DNA of 64,000 bases from Eukaryota sp. TZLM1-RC (Eukaryota > Metamonada: BaSk clade). Under the pieces are notes generated by a model. It ran no database searches and had not been told where the DNA came from. It saw only the letters and a program-made list of their open reading frames with translations. Positions within the stretch are counted from its first letter, which is position 1, and each line of letters begins with the position of its first letter. The stretch covers positions 744,001-808,000 of the forward strand of contig JAUPSS010000004.1 in NCBI GenBank assembly GCA_040285825.1, given 5' to 3'. This document shows, piece by piece, positions 12,062 through 23,643 of the stretch. A program made the position numbers and the translations under genes.

Positions 12062-14085
12062 GGGAAAACTCCAAAATCCACACGTTTTTCAAAGATAGAA
12101 CAAAATCCACACTTGCAAAACAAAATCCACACACTTTCATAGATTCACAACACAATCCACATTTCCTATGAACATTGATTTTAAACATCTTAGGAACGAT
12201 GCAACATTGGTGGCAACAGAACACAAGACGTTTGAGTCGAGATTGGACTTACAGACCTTCTTACATCAACTTGCACTTCAATACAACAAGGAATTTACAG
12301 TTGCTCCCAACAATAACAAAACGCGGTATGAGGTGAGGTGTACTGCTGCCGAATGTCCGTTCAAAATCATAGCTAGGGCACCAATAGATTCTGAGGTCTG
12401 GTGTATTACCAAAGCGGTCACCCATGCAGCAGGATGTGTAGCCTCTCCGAAGACCTATTTTCCACCAAAGATCATTGCATACATCTTAAAAGAAGACTTC
12501 AGGTGCGAGAGACCGTTTTCGCCCAAAGCGTTGGAAAAATCTAGCTCCGTCATCAAAAATGGTACATCTGCAGCACGGACAATTAGGGCTGCACAGAACT
12601 ACTTATAGGGTGACAGGGAATCTTCCTATAGACTCCTCCCGTATTACTTTTCTGCTATATGTGAAAAGATGCCAGGAAGCGTGGCTTTTGTGAACTTCAA
12701 TGCAGAAGGACATTTTCATAGATGTTTTTTCTCTCTTGAAGCTTTTATTGAAGGCTTTGAATACACCAAACCACTGTTGGGATTGAATGGATGTCACATT
12801 AAGACTCAATATCTTGGTGTTTTGTTGGTTGCCACAACAGTAGATGCAGCTGGACATACTTTTCCTCTTGCTTTTGGAGTAGTTGAAAATGAACATTATG
12901 ATTCTTGGAAATGGTTTATAGAAGAGCTAAAGAAGGTTTTTGATTTGACTGGTATTACTGTCATATCTGATCGACAAAAAGGACTTATCAAGGCTGTTGG
13001 GGAAACGTTGCAAACCTCTCCTCATGCATTTTGTGTAAAGCATCTTGCCGATTATGCCAACGGTAAAGGTTCTAAAAAGACCCGACCGTTCATATTCCGA
13101 TTGGCCAAATGCGGTTCCATAGTTGAATACGAGAAACTGTTGCGTGAAATGACGTTAGTGAGTCCAGTTGCTGCAAACTACATCCGTAATACGGCTGAAC
13201 CACACCATTGGGTTGAATATCAATTTCCAGGGAACAGATGTGGTCATGTTACCAGCAACATAGTTGAATGTGTAAATGCGTGCATTGCAGAAGCTCGTCA
13301 GCTTCCAATTGTACATATGTTTGAATCGATTAGGTCAATGTTGGCAAGATGGTTTATTACGAGAAGAAAAGAAGCACGAAACTTATCATCAACTATTGTC
13401 TGCAGAGCAAATGATATTCTGGAACAGAGACTGTTACAATCTCGAGATTTAAAAGCTGTGGAATTGGACCAAGCTGAATTTGAAGTGAGAGAGAACGGCA
13501 CTGTATTTACTGTCAATGTGGATTCCAACGAATGCTCATGTGGAGCTTTGGAAAAAGAAGGGATTCCATGTGTGCATTTACTCGTACTTCTTTCAGCAAA
13601 AGGAAGTAGAGGTGTTGAATTGTGTTCTGAACTTCATTCAACACAGAGATTTCTCAAAACTTACAGTGGAAGAATACTCTCAGTGGACGACATAAAACTT
13701 CATTGGGTTGTGAAGCAGACGCTAGAAGACAAGATCGAATCAGATATACTAACTCAACCTCCAATTCCTACACCACGAGCAGGAAGACCAGGAGTCGTTA
13801 GGAAGAGGAGAAGTAATGAACCAAGAGGACCCAACAGCCGTAGCGAGAAGTTTACTGATGCAGTTGAACCAGCGCCCAAACAACTACGCAAGTACACATG
13901 TAAAGTATGTGGTGTCGAAGGACATAACGCAAGAGGATGTCCCAACAAAGATAAAGAATAGCTAATAAACAAGATTGTGTGGATATTGATGTATTTGGAG
14001 TTTCTGTGTGGATTGTGAAGTCTTTTGTGAAATTGTGTGGATTTTGCTCCATTTTGAAGAAAAATGTGGAAAATGAATTTATCCC
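12062..14085 (+). mobile_element. MULE-A1, complete Mutator-like DNA transposon
   Basis: A 2,024-bp element with sharp borders: a 9-bp direct duplication TAAAAGAAA at both sides and short imperfect termini (GGGAAAACTCC on the left; the right end reads GGGATAAATTC from outside in). Subterminal copies of AATCCACA-type words occur four times on the left (about 12075, 12104, 12124, 12154) and three times inverted on the right (about 13975, 14005, 14036). These are likely transposase-binding sites. A nearly identical left half lies at 53501-54185. It is inserted in the RCC1-like gene. Confidence 0.92.
12168..13961 (+). pseudogene. MULE-A transposase with one premature TAG
   Basis: One frame of 597 codons runs from the ATG at 12168 to TAG at 13959-13961, broken only by a TAG at 12606-12608. 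In the second copy (53501-54185) that codon is TAC. Order of domains: an N-terminal FAR1/WRKY-like zinc DNA-binding region (residues about 15-90, with AAECPFK and an HAAGC end); the Mutator DDE core with LNGCHIKTQYLGVLL, DAAGHTFPLAFG and VISDRQKGLIKAV; an H-x-C region FCVKHLADYANG; a SWIM finger (CSCGALEKEGIPCVH); and a C-terminal CCHC knuckle (CKVCGVEGHNARGC). The family cuts and pastes DNA, leaving 9-bp duplications. With the stop the protein is probably inactive unless read through. Confidence 0.88.
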
Positions 14086-14094
14086 TAAAAGAAA
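14086..14094. repeat. MULE-A1 right target-site duplication
   Basis: TAAAAGAAA directly after the right terminus, matching 12053-12061. Confidence 0.9.
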
Positions 14095-15098
14095 TCGCTA
14101 TTTTTATCAATTGCGATGAATAAATCTTTAAAAAAAGAAATGAAAACAATATTATTTAAACCTTCAATTAATTCAAATGATTCATCTCCCCATTTGACAA
14201 CTTGACCTTCTTGGGTCAAAGCAAAAGAACATCTAGAGCCACAATAAACGTCCTTAATATTATAAGGAACTAATGAACTTAAATTTTCCGCACTTTACAA
14301 CACACCGAATAACGCTTTAATTAGATGGTCAGGGGCTAACACTTTTAGAATCCCTAACATCGAAACAGGCGGAGCGGTAGACGTTGACAGAGATGCACTA
14401 ATATTTACTTCAGTAATTGGAAGTGGACCAGTAAATCTCGCCAACATTGCACCGGGAATAATATTCTGGGGTATTTCTGGCTCATTGATTTGGCAGACCA
14501 AGTGATGACGTGGCAGTGTAATGATGACGTGGCAGTATTGATTTGGCCATGTGTATTATCTCCCCAACCATACAGCTTACCTTCAGAAGATAGAGCAAAA
14601 GAGTGATCAGAACCAGCTGAAATGGCGACGATATCACTTAGGGACAACTTAATTGGTGATAAGAAGTATAAAGGTCCATGATAAAGAACTTTATCACCAC
14701 CATTATCCCCCCAACCATAAACCTCACCAGAATGAGTGAGGAGGAGGGAATGTGCAAAACTGCTCCGATCGATCGGATATTGTTCCCCTGGATGAAATAC
14801 ACTTAACTCCAACCAAACTGCCCAGTCGATCGGTAACAAGGTCGGTTGAACAATGATCAGAATGATTGGGAGCTCCCAATGAATCTTCTTCATCAGAGGA
14901 AAGGTCCATGGTTGTTGAGAAAGGGACTTGGGAAGCAACAGAAGGTTGTTGTAGAGAAAGGATAGGAGGCGGTACATCAACTGGCGACTTAGGACAGTTG
15001 ACGGAAGGAGAAGGCAACGAACCTAGACGGATGCGCTTAGCAGGAGGTGGAGACGTTCCATCATGTGTAGACGTGTGATCATTGGGTGGTTGGGACAT
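14086..15098 (-). pseudogene. RCC1/LRR-type protein, 5' half (split by MULE-A)
   Basis: The chosen start is the ATG at 15098 (MSQPPNDHTSTHDG). An upstream in-frame ATG at 15161 would add 21 hydrophobic residues and is less likely. The first about 90 residues are Pro/Ser-rich, with a KRIRL basic motif that may be nuclear. RCC1 repeats follow: GEVYGWGDNGGDK, SDHSFALSSEGKLYGWGDN, then CSFALTQEGQVVKWGD. RCC1-type propellers act as guanine exchange factors or scaffolds; the role here is unknown. Frame changes lie near 14830 and 14515, and an in-frame TAA near 14293. The change at 14515 coincides with two copies of ATGATGACGTGGCAGT. The MULE then interrupts the gene. Confidence 0.7.
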
Positions 15099-15179
15099 TT
15101 GACTAATAGGAAACACTGAGTCGTGTGAAACAGTTAAAATGCTGAACCCTGCCAGTTTCACACTGCTGATCTTATCTTA

Positions 15180-16199
15180 TTTAAATATTAATTAAACAAA
15201 AAAATTAAATAAGTGATTGCTAATAAATAACTAAATCAAAAAACTAATGAATTGCGTAACCAAAGTTCTACATGCACTTCCTCAACCACATCCAAATTTT
15301 CGTCACCGATCTCCAGCACTGCAACAAGATATTCATCATCCCAAGATACAAATTCTTCAGAGCTCTTTACATTAGCCAATTAATTTCTTAGTCTTGATGA
15401 CATACATAAATACCATGTCTTTCAACAAATTAGCACTCATTTTGTTTCTAATCTTGTTGAACATTGTAACCTTATTGAGTTATTAAAAGGAAGACAAGTC
15501 AATCAAGATTGGAAACACACACTTAGGAATTTGATTTGAGTCCAATCGAGTTCACTCGAGTCAAACTTGTCTGACTCTCCTCGTCTCATTCATTGACGAA
15601 AATCCTCCTTAAAATCATAAGATTCACTATTCTATTGATGTCTTCATTATTCTATTCAAATGTCATGTATGATGCCTGAGGGCTAGGGTTAGACATGTGT
15701 TTTAAGAGAGAGTAATTTATTACAGCGATACATGAGCTGCAGCGAATTTCAATACCATCACTCGCGAAGTCTCCATGAATAACTAATAAACAAAGGAACA
15801 AATAGATAAGTCTATCTACACTCTAGAATAGTGTAAAGACTAACATGTATATCAAATATAAATCATACTTCATTTCAAAATAATCAAACAAAAAACTACA
15901 CTTTACTCATTTGCATGCACTCTAACTGTCAACCATAATTTGCTGTTTTTTATACCATTACCTTAAACATAACCAACATCTTGCAGTATTTTCGTTTAAA
16001 CGGGCCCTCTTTTAGCTGATTAGTTAACTAGCGGCTGAAAAAAGGCCTTTGCTTGGTAAGGTGTACAACAAAATAATTGTTTCCAATCTTGCCCAAGTTT
16101 GGAGACTTTTTCACATTCTCCTTTCACCAAACATAGTGCTTAATTTCATAATGTATAATACCTTCCTTGAAATGGAATTTCAGTTTATTTTCGATAAGG
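15180..16199. other. Intergenic, nothing recognised
   Basis: AT-rich upstream flank of the RCC1-like gene. No open frame with a recognisable domain. It probably contains that gene's promoter, but I could not identify elements. Confidence 0.4.
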
Positions 16200-16830
16200 A
16201 GATTAATTACACTGGATTCCTATTATATTGGCAGGAACTTTATTGAACAATCCCGTTTTTCCTACTGTTTGCTTTATTCCAGCTTTGTCATTGGTGGCTT
16301 GACTAAATGAAGTGACTGATTGCATCATTCTATTAAGTTGATTGAAATCAACAGCAACTTCTTGTAGTTTCACTGGTAGGTGCACTCTCCACATTGAGTG
16401 TATTCTGTAAACAGATTGGTCTGTTGGCTTTTGTGCACGTGAGAAAAGCATAACCAATGGAACAGATTATCAATGCAACAAGGAAAACCAAGATAAAAAT
16501 ACAAAGAAATTGAATACATGTCATCACCACAACTAACTAAAACTAATATGGCCACAGCCAACACTATTTCTGTTTTTCTCCACACGTTTTCTTTCTCGGT
16601 AAATCTTCTTGGGAGAGCAAGTATCGCCTGCAGCTACAAGGGTTCTTAATAGAGTTTAAGGGCTGTACCGTATTAGTTTCATCAGACCAGATAACGATAG
16701 CTTCACCATTTTCAGTGATGTCAATAGATTCGTTTATGTGTTCTCCTTCATCGGTTGTTACATAAAAATCTAATATAGTATAATATAATCTAGAATTTTT
16801 TTTTTCGGCAGGAACGAGGCACAAGCCTTT
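16200..16830 (-). pseudogene. Broken unknown frames, one with a membrane segment
   Basis: Short minus-strand frames. One (16530-16348) has a strongly hydrophobic stretch, FLCIFILVFLVALIICSIG, that could span a membrane. Another (16824-16564) is soluble and acidic. They lie just downstream, in transcription sense, of the Gypsy remnant at 16840-17565, so they may be the 3' part of that element or of an unrelated gene. I do not recognise them. Confidence 0.3.
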
Positions 16831-16839
16831 ATTAAATGG

Positions 16840-17565
16840 ATCATGGTTTTTGGAATGTTCTTGGTAATCGTGTTCTTTACTAAGAGATAGAGTGAGGAAT
16901 TAGTAAGTTGCTTTTTAACTATGTATGGTCCAAGGAAGTGACCATGTTATTTAGCTGGTTTGCAAATAGCCGACTAATCGCTGGGATTGAAATTGGTGAC
17001 CAGGGGGTTACTGGGTTCATGAGCATCAGAATCAAACTCGATTCTATTCCAAGAGTCAATGAGTGTTCGAGTTCAATTGGTAAGATGAGAGAGAAAGTCA
17101 GGGAGATCAAGTTGATCAGCAGATAACTTAAGTGCTTCGAGCTCTTCATGTGGAAGGAGACGAGGAGACGTTTCGGCAAAATTTTTGAACGTTAAATCAT
17201 TATTGCTCATGACTGGGTGTTGCTCTGATTTAAGCACTGAAAAAGAATTTGAACAAAAATGGGTAAATCTGAGTGCTTTTGCTAATTCGAAAATGTGGAT
17301 TGGGTCTGGATCTTCATAATCAGATTCGTCGTCGGGGGGGGGTATTTCACCGTGCCAAAAGGGCTCATGTAGGTAATTGATGTTATTTATTTCCGGAATT
17401 TCTCAATTTATATGTATATTTCTTGACATCAAATCAGCCCAGTGTTTGTCTTCACTTTTTTCATGCACGATATCAAAGTCAAATTCTGACAGGATAGTTA
17501 ACCATCTGTACTTTCCAGGAGCCGTGGCGAGGAATTCAATATTTCTGTGATCTGTGAAGTAGTAC
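16840..17565 (-). pseudogene. Ty3/Gypsy RNase H remnant, integrase core missing
   Basis: Bases about 17565-17405 translate as a clear end of a Gypsy RNase H domain: YYFTDHRNIEFLA, then KYRWLTILSEFDFDIVH, then WADLMSR, matching the usual TDH-RNLEF, RW-L-EFDF-I-H and AD-LSR order. Downstream, near 16950-16860, HFLGPYIVKKQ resembles the start of the integrase C-terminal SH3-like domain. The integrase core is absent, so this is an internally deleted remnant. Confidence 0.6.
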
Positions 17566-17589
17566 TGTAAAGTACTATTCAAAGTGTAA

Positions 17590-18023
17590 AAAAGTGTAAA
17601 AAAATTGTAGAAATAGACTCATGGAAGAACGAATTGAAAAATTGATAACAGTGTAGGATTTATGAGCAATTTGTCCTCAAGAAGAAGAAGATGAAGAAGA
17701 CAATAAAACAGAAGAATGTATTGAAATATTGGATGTTTACTGTCAGCTGTTGGAAGAAGATTGAGAATCTTAGTTTCCGACGTAATGAACTGAACTGTTG
17801 ATGTTGATTTAGTCTTACAATATATTATTGTTACAATGTGTTTACTTCCACTGTTTTATGTATCATATAATTTCATTCAAGGTTTGAATATTCATTTACA
17901 AAACTCATTTCTGAGTCAGAAATTCTGACGAAACAACGCATTTTTGTGAGCAACATTCGACTGTTCAAAGAATTACACACCATCTAACAAACGTCACTAC
18001 CCACTCTACATTTCTCACCTTCA
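17590..18023 (+). other. Upstream flank of the helicase gene
   Basis: No gene is seen. It ends in a pyrimidine-rich leader (CATTTCTCACCTTC) directly before the helicase ATG, plausibly the promoter and 5' UTR. No TATA element was assigned. Confidence 0.4.
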
Positions 18024-21000
18024 ATGAGCCAAGTTACCCTTGGCAATGCTGAGTTGAGTTCAGAAGTCATTGAGTTTTATGAATCTCTCTTCAGTGATAC
18101 ATTAGTAATTAAACAGCAACTGAACGTCCCTCCTGGGGGACCTCAACTCGAGTACAAGTCCTACATTGGAGGTCATTACAGTCTTAATACGATGATTGAT
18201 GACTTTACACGATACGGGATAGCATTCCTCAATACATCTGGCGGCCTCCTCATTGGGGGCATTTCCCATGATGACCATTCTAGCTCTGCCATCTGTTCTC
18301 TTGATGGAGTTGCTCTCTCTACAAATGAAGTAGATTACCTCCACAATACGTTTGCTCAGCGTCTCTCCCAAATCACCCCTGCCAATGTTCTTCTCAGGAA
18401 CCATATTTCCATTGAGGCCATTATGCTCCATCCCGACCCAAACATCCGACCTACCGATCGATCGGACTCGGATGAAGAGTTGCTTGGCCACGAAAACCGT
18501 TACAGATATCTTATCATCCTCAACGTGGCCTTTTGCGTTACTTCGCCCTCTGCATTCAAGTACCAGTCTGTTGTCTACCTAAGAGATGGTACTTCACTAG
18601 TGAGTCAGTCTATTGGAGATTATCTGCGTTGTTTGAATTTTGATAAAAGGTATGTTTTCCAACAAGACAGTAAAATTGGCTTAGTTGATTATGGACGTTG
18701 GCTGAGTGATAAAGCTTATAGATCACGTCAACAAGGTCAAAAAAGGGGTCAGAATCGCCAAGACCCGTATTCGTTACCTATTCATTCTAAAAAAGATGAA
18801 ATTATTCAAGCATTAAAGTCTAGCAGAATTGTTACTATTTCTGCTGAAACTGGTTCTGGTATGTTTTGTTACTGTGGGATTGGGTCTTACCAAATTATTT
18901 GAATTAAATGTTGTTTTAGTTGAATTTACTTGGTTTTTCCATTGTGTGGACCATATTCCTTGTAATAATGACCCAACATTTATATGAATCTCGATTTGTT
19001 ATTCTATTTCATTTAATCTGTTGAATTTTCCATTCCCATCTTTTTTTAAACAAACTAACCATAGGAAAATCAACCCAACTAGCCAAAATGATTCTTGACG
19101 ATGCTGCTGAATCCAATGTCCCTCTTCCCCATATAGTCGTCTCCCAACAACGAAGAGTTCCTTGCTACACTCTAGCTAGGAGAGTTTCCAATGAATGGGG
19201 ACTCCCTTTCCCTTCTCTAATTGGGTATCATATCGGAGGGGATGCTTGTTTCACATCTGATTGTAGGATTAAATTTGTGACGAATGGGGTGTGTCAGGGT
19301 CTTTTAAAGTCAATTTTGAGCGACCAAAATGGAAGCAATCAAATTGATGTTTTGATTTTTGATGAGGTTCATAATCGTGACGTTGATGGTGAACTTTGTT
19401 TGACTTTGTGTAAGTTCTTATTGGCGAAAAAACCATCTCTAAGAATTGTGTTAATGTCTGCCACTCTGCCCACAAGTAATTTGGCAGATTTATACGCAGA
19501 TCAATACGTTTCAAATTTCAACCCTAACCCTAACCCTAACCCTATGTTGGGGTCAGAGTCTGATGAGCAGTTTGGTAGGTTTTATTCAAATATTCCCTCA
19601 CGATTGCACACAAGTGTACAAGTTTCTGGGCGTAAATTTGAAATTTTCAGGTATTATTTGGATGATCCCCTTTTTGGACGATATTTCACCTATGAAAATT
19701 CGGAATTTCAATCTTTTTCAGACCCTTCTGCCCCTGTTCGATGTAATTTTGAAATTCGTCAGCAATTACCTGCCTTTGTAGAGGGCATAATTAAGAAAAA
19801 ATTATTTTCTCGACATTTCCATAAAGTCAATGGAATTCTGATCTTTTTACCTGGAATGGGTAACATTAATGAGCTTGCAGATGCCTTTGCCACGTCACCA
19901 ATCGCTGGCAAAATTGACGTTTGCATGCTTCACTCCAGTTTGTCTTCGGAAGATAATGAAAAGGCCTTAAAGCCTAAATCAAGAAGAAGAAGAAACAGAG
20001 TAAAGGTTATTTTAGCAACCAATATCGCAGAGTCTTCGCTTACAATTCCTGACATTAATATCGTAATCGACACGTGTGTTCATAAGGAAGTTTGGTATAA
20101 AGAAGCTGAGCGGAACGACATTCTAGTGGAAACCTGGGCGTCGAGACAGTTATTAACTCAACGTGAGGGTCGAGTTGGAAGGTTGGGGCCTGGGGTAGTG
20201 GTTAGAATGATCCCAAAATTTTTTTATGACAATTGTCTACTAGAAGAAAGTAAACCCATGACGCTCAGAGTTTCTCTAACACGATTAGTATTGAGTTGCT
20301 TAAATATAGGGGTAATTGAGCCTGAACAGCTACTACAATCCTTGCCTGCACCCCCTAATCTCAATCGTGTTTCGCAAGCTTATAATGTTTTAATTAGGGA
20401 AGGGGTTATTGTCAACCAAAATTCTGACCCTAACCACAACTCCCACACACTTTCTCCAATGGGAAGAGTTGTTTTATCAGTACCTTTGTCAATTAAGGCT
20501 GCTAAAATGGCCTTTTATGGCTGTTGTTTGGGGTTGGGTGAATACGCCATCATTGCTGCTTGTATATCTGACCGAAAGAGTCCAATCAAGACACCAATGG
20601 GTAATCCAGCAGCTGGTATGAAGTCATTATTGAATTTTTCTGGTGGAGCGAGGTCTGATTTAGTTGCTGGGGTTAATGCCTACTTGTGGTTCATCAAGAA
20701 TAAGGGTTATATTATTGATAATTTAGAAAATCCCCAAGAAATTATTGGAGAATTACCCTATTTCTTGTCACTTTTTTGGCTTCAGGAACTTCATGATGTT
20801 GTTATCCAAGTACGACAAGAATTTTCAAAATTTGGCCTTGTTCCCCAACCACGACGTAGTGAGCTGTTCAATCACCGCATCACTGACACGTGTCACGACG
20901 CGGTGACGAGTGAGGTTACAAGTGGGGATCACGATGACGTCAGCATTGTTGATGATGATAGTGATGAAGATTTGATTGCAGAGGGGGGTAGCTTTTGTTA

Positions 21001-22462
21001 CTCCCAAGTCGACAATGGTGATTGCCAATTTGACTCCATGGTTTCCGATCCACAAATTTCTGATACCAACCCTAACCCTAACCCTAACCTTGACGATGAT
21101 ATTCCAGTGATTAGTTATAGTTCTTTTATGGAACGTTGTGCTCCTCTAGTTTGTTCTCGTCAAGTATCGGAAACTACACAATCGTTACCCATTGACAGTC
21201 AAAATGATGACGTCAGCAAGGCCAATCGAAAGGGGAAAGAAGATGAGGAATTTGTGGAACAATTGGACTTTGTGGATGATTTAAATTTTAACTTTCCATA
21301 CCTTACAATCAAAACAGATAGTTTTGCGAAAACATTTCTACTCCAAATTGTCGCCACTTTCTCCTTTTCGTCTAATGTTTTTCGTTCTCTGCCTCTTGAA
21401 TACAGTGGCTCTGATATTTTTGTTAAAAGTGCACTCAACCGAGCTAATATTGAACCGAAAAGAGTCAAAGATGTCACGTATTTCGAAGGTATTGGCAAAG
21501 ATGCAACTTTCCAGCTAAAATCTCAAGTTGATTCGTTTATGGATGAAGGATCAAAGTGGATGAGTCTTTTAATTACTGAAAATTCTTTTTATCGGCAACA
21601 AAACTTAGTAGTTTTAGATGAGTCTGGTAGGGCTCCTGGGCGTGGAGAATTTTTAAAATTTGATCCTCCTTTTTTTCACTCTCCAATTACTAATTTATTA
21701 TTCCAATTTAGAGAAACTCGTAATAATCAAGGTAATCGTGTCCAATGTGAAAGAATAAGTCGTCATAGCTCAAGTCTTAACAAACTCAGTTCAGTATTCA
21801 ATCCCACACAAAATTCAATATTTACCAAGATTTCATTGGCAAATCCTGGAATTCCATCAACTTCAAGACATCTTTTGTCAGTAGTTTCTGCTACAAATTG
21901 CATTGTTACTTTGAGCAAAAAAGGAAAGCAATCATTTATTTATATGATGGGTCAACAATTGCCATTAATGCCTAATTTATTGGAGAAGTTATTTCTTGTT
22001 TTTTATCAAATTAAAAACTCTGAGAAATTGAATCAAAGTTCACTAAGATTTGCTGAAGTTTTTTCAGAATCAAGATGTTTTTCTTTACAATATAAATGTA
22101 CCAAACAAAATTCTGATTTGTTGCATAATATGAGGGATATTTTTAATCAAGTAATGGAATTAAGTTTGAACGATATTTCTGATATACATGATGGTAGAGA
22201 GATTCGAGCAGAAGATGTATTTAGATTGATAAAGAGAAGGGAACGAAATCTTTGCAAAATTAATCCTTCTCTAAAGTCTTTTAAAGATGTTTGGCAAGTG
22301 TTTTTGGATTTCTTTGATATGCCAGGAGTTTTTGTCAGTTCATCTGTGGACGGACGTGAAGTGCAGGATCTGCTAGCAGAATTTAGATTTCATAGACGTG
22401 TTCGTGATGACCTAGTTCCCAAAAAGAAGAAGAAAAGTTTGATGAATGATGAAGATTACTAG
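18024..22462 (+). CDS. AlbA_2 (Schlafen-like)-DEAH/RHA helicase fusion, two exons
   Basis: Exons 18024-18858 and 19065-22462 give about 1,410 residues. The N-terminal part (about 35-205) has the AlbA_2 hallmarks: LEYKS, then IAFLNTSGGLLIGG, a central glycine/leucine segment and VYLRDGTS near its end. Helicase motifs follow in order: Walker A ETGSGKST (about 275-282, restored only by splicing), DEVH (377), SAT (409), ILIFLPGMG, ILATNIAESSLTIPDI and QREGRVGR (about 644). A winged-helix/HA2-like region ends near 870. After it come an acidic linker with Asn-Pro repeats, a long unrecognised C-terminus and a KKKKK tail. DEAH/RHA enzymes unwind RNA or RNA-DNA with 3'-5' polarity, and AlbA_2 domains bind or cut nucleic acids, so an RNA-handling role is likely. 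I know of no described protein with this order. It is a host gene with no transposon ends. Confidence 0.85.
18859..19064 (+). other. Spliceosomal intron in the helicase gene
   Basis: 206 bases with GTATGT at the donor and AG at 19063-19064. ACTAAC sits a few bases before the acceptor and is a likely branch point. Splicing joins codons for GSG to KSTQ exactly, rebuilding the Walker A motif. Without splicing the frame stops at 18900. Confidence 0.88.
19520..19543 (+). repeat. Telomere-type repeat inside helicase exon 2
   Basis: Four AACCCT hexamers, encoding an Asn-Pro dipeptide repeat near residue 430, between helicase motifs III and IV. Confidence 0.9.
21068..21091 (+). repeat. Second telomere-type repeat inside helicase exon 2
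   Basis: Three AACCCT hexamers plus AACCTT, again encoding Asn-Pro repeats, near residue 946. A single related unit also occurs near 20425. Confidence 0.88.
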
Positions 22463-23090
22463 ATTTGTGATAACTTTACTTGTTTAGAATAAACGAATGT
22501 TTATAAGTTCTAAATATTTCAGTTTATAAAACATGAAAACCAGAATTTGTATAATTGTGGATCATTTTTAATGGAATAAGTTGCTGTCTTGGAAAATACA
22601 ATTTATTAGATATATGTTTTTCAAATAGCTGAAGAGCAGATCATTGAACAAATACCATAAAAGAAATTATCATAATTGTATTTTAAATAAACTGGATAAA
22701 TTTTTGGGCCAGAGCTCAAAAGTACAAGGTTCCTCAGTACAAGGTTTTCACATAATATAAAAGTTGATTAGCTCAAATGAAGAATATCAGCTAGTTATTA
22801 AAATAAACTAGTTAAAACTTTTAAACGTCAATATTGAGCCTAAAGATTAAACTTAAAACAAAACGAATCCTGATACAATATTTTTACAATTCTATGAAAT
22901 TCCTCAAATTTGCACCATTCACATATGTAAAATACTTGTACAAAGTTCGTTCTTTACAGGACAGTGAAGTTCTTTCATTAATGAAAACAGTGACTTATTA
23001 ACCCACTAAAATACAATGATATTTTCTTGCTTGCAATTTTAGTTCCATAGAATTGAATCTTTTTTGGAACCTATGTTGTCAAATCTGTTT
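22376..23090 (+). repeat. Segmental duplication, copy A (helicase 3' end and flank)
   Basis: From within the last codons of the helicase (AGCAGAATTTAGATTT) through its 3' flank to the first bases of a LINE-B fragment. It is homologous in the same orientation to 26036-26745, with scattered substitutions and small indels. Confidence 0.85.
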
Positions 23091-23640
23091 GATTCTGAAG
23101 ATGGTTTTCATAAGAATAATAGAGGTGATGTCATATTACCTGGATTAGATGGAAGCTTCATTTTATTGGATGTAATGTCTATTGATCCTTGTAACGCCTC
23201 AAACGAAAGGCTTGTTAATTCTGAAATTCACAATCCTCTTCCAAATGCTGAAAATTTTAAAAATTAAAATACAATGAACCTTTGTCCAAATTGTTTAGCC
23301 AACAGCATACAAAATACAATTTGTATCCATTTGTATTTTCTATATTTGGATCACTTGCTGTATGTTTTACTTGACTATATGTTTTTTGGCAGATTTTGCA
23401 ATGATTGTAAAGAAAAAAACTAACAGAAACTTTATCGGATTGTTTTGGCAAAATATAATTGTGTTTTCTATTTTTAAGAGGATGTTGAAGTTGGATTCTG
23501 ATGCCTTGCTTTCTCTTGAATCATACTATGACTATGAGAGAGCTGGATCTAATTGTTTTGTTGTGGGAGAGCTGGATTATTTAGATGTTGATTTATAGGT
23601 TTTATAATAAATAAACATTTTTAGAACTCATAATACTATT
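23045..23640 (+). mobile_element. LINE-B fragment 1 (endonuclease region and 3' end)
   Basis: Starts near ESFLEPMLSNL, continues with RGDVILPGLDGSFILLDVMSIDP (same block as at about 24890-24965) and ends with a frame closing at 23598 plus a short tail TTTTTAGAACT. Stops and frameshifts interrupt the middle. A 5'-truncated copy joined directly to the next LINE-B copy. Confidence 0.75.
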
Positions 23641-23643
23641 GAA

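Noticed and set aside
12606-12608. TAG in MULE-A1 as a programmed readthrough site
   Set aside because: MULE-A2 has TAC at this codon, so a simple mutation is the better explanation.
13754-14149. Minus-strand frame of 131 codons across the end of MULE-A1
   Set aside because: Shadow of the transposase C-terminus and the subterminal repeats; its start runs in from the RCC1-like pseudogene.
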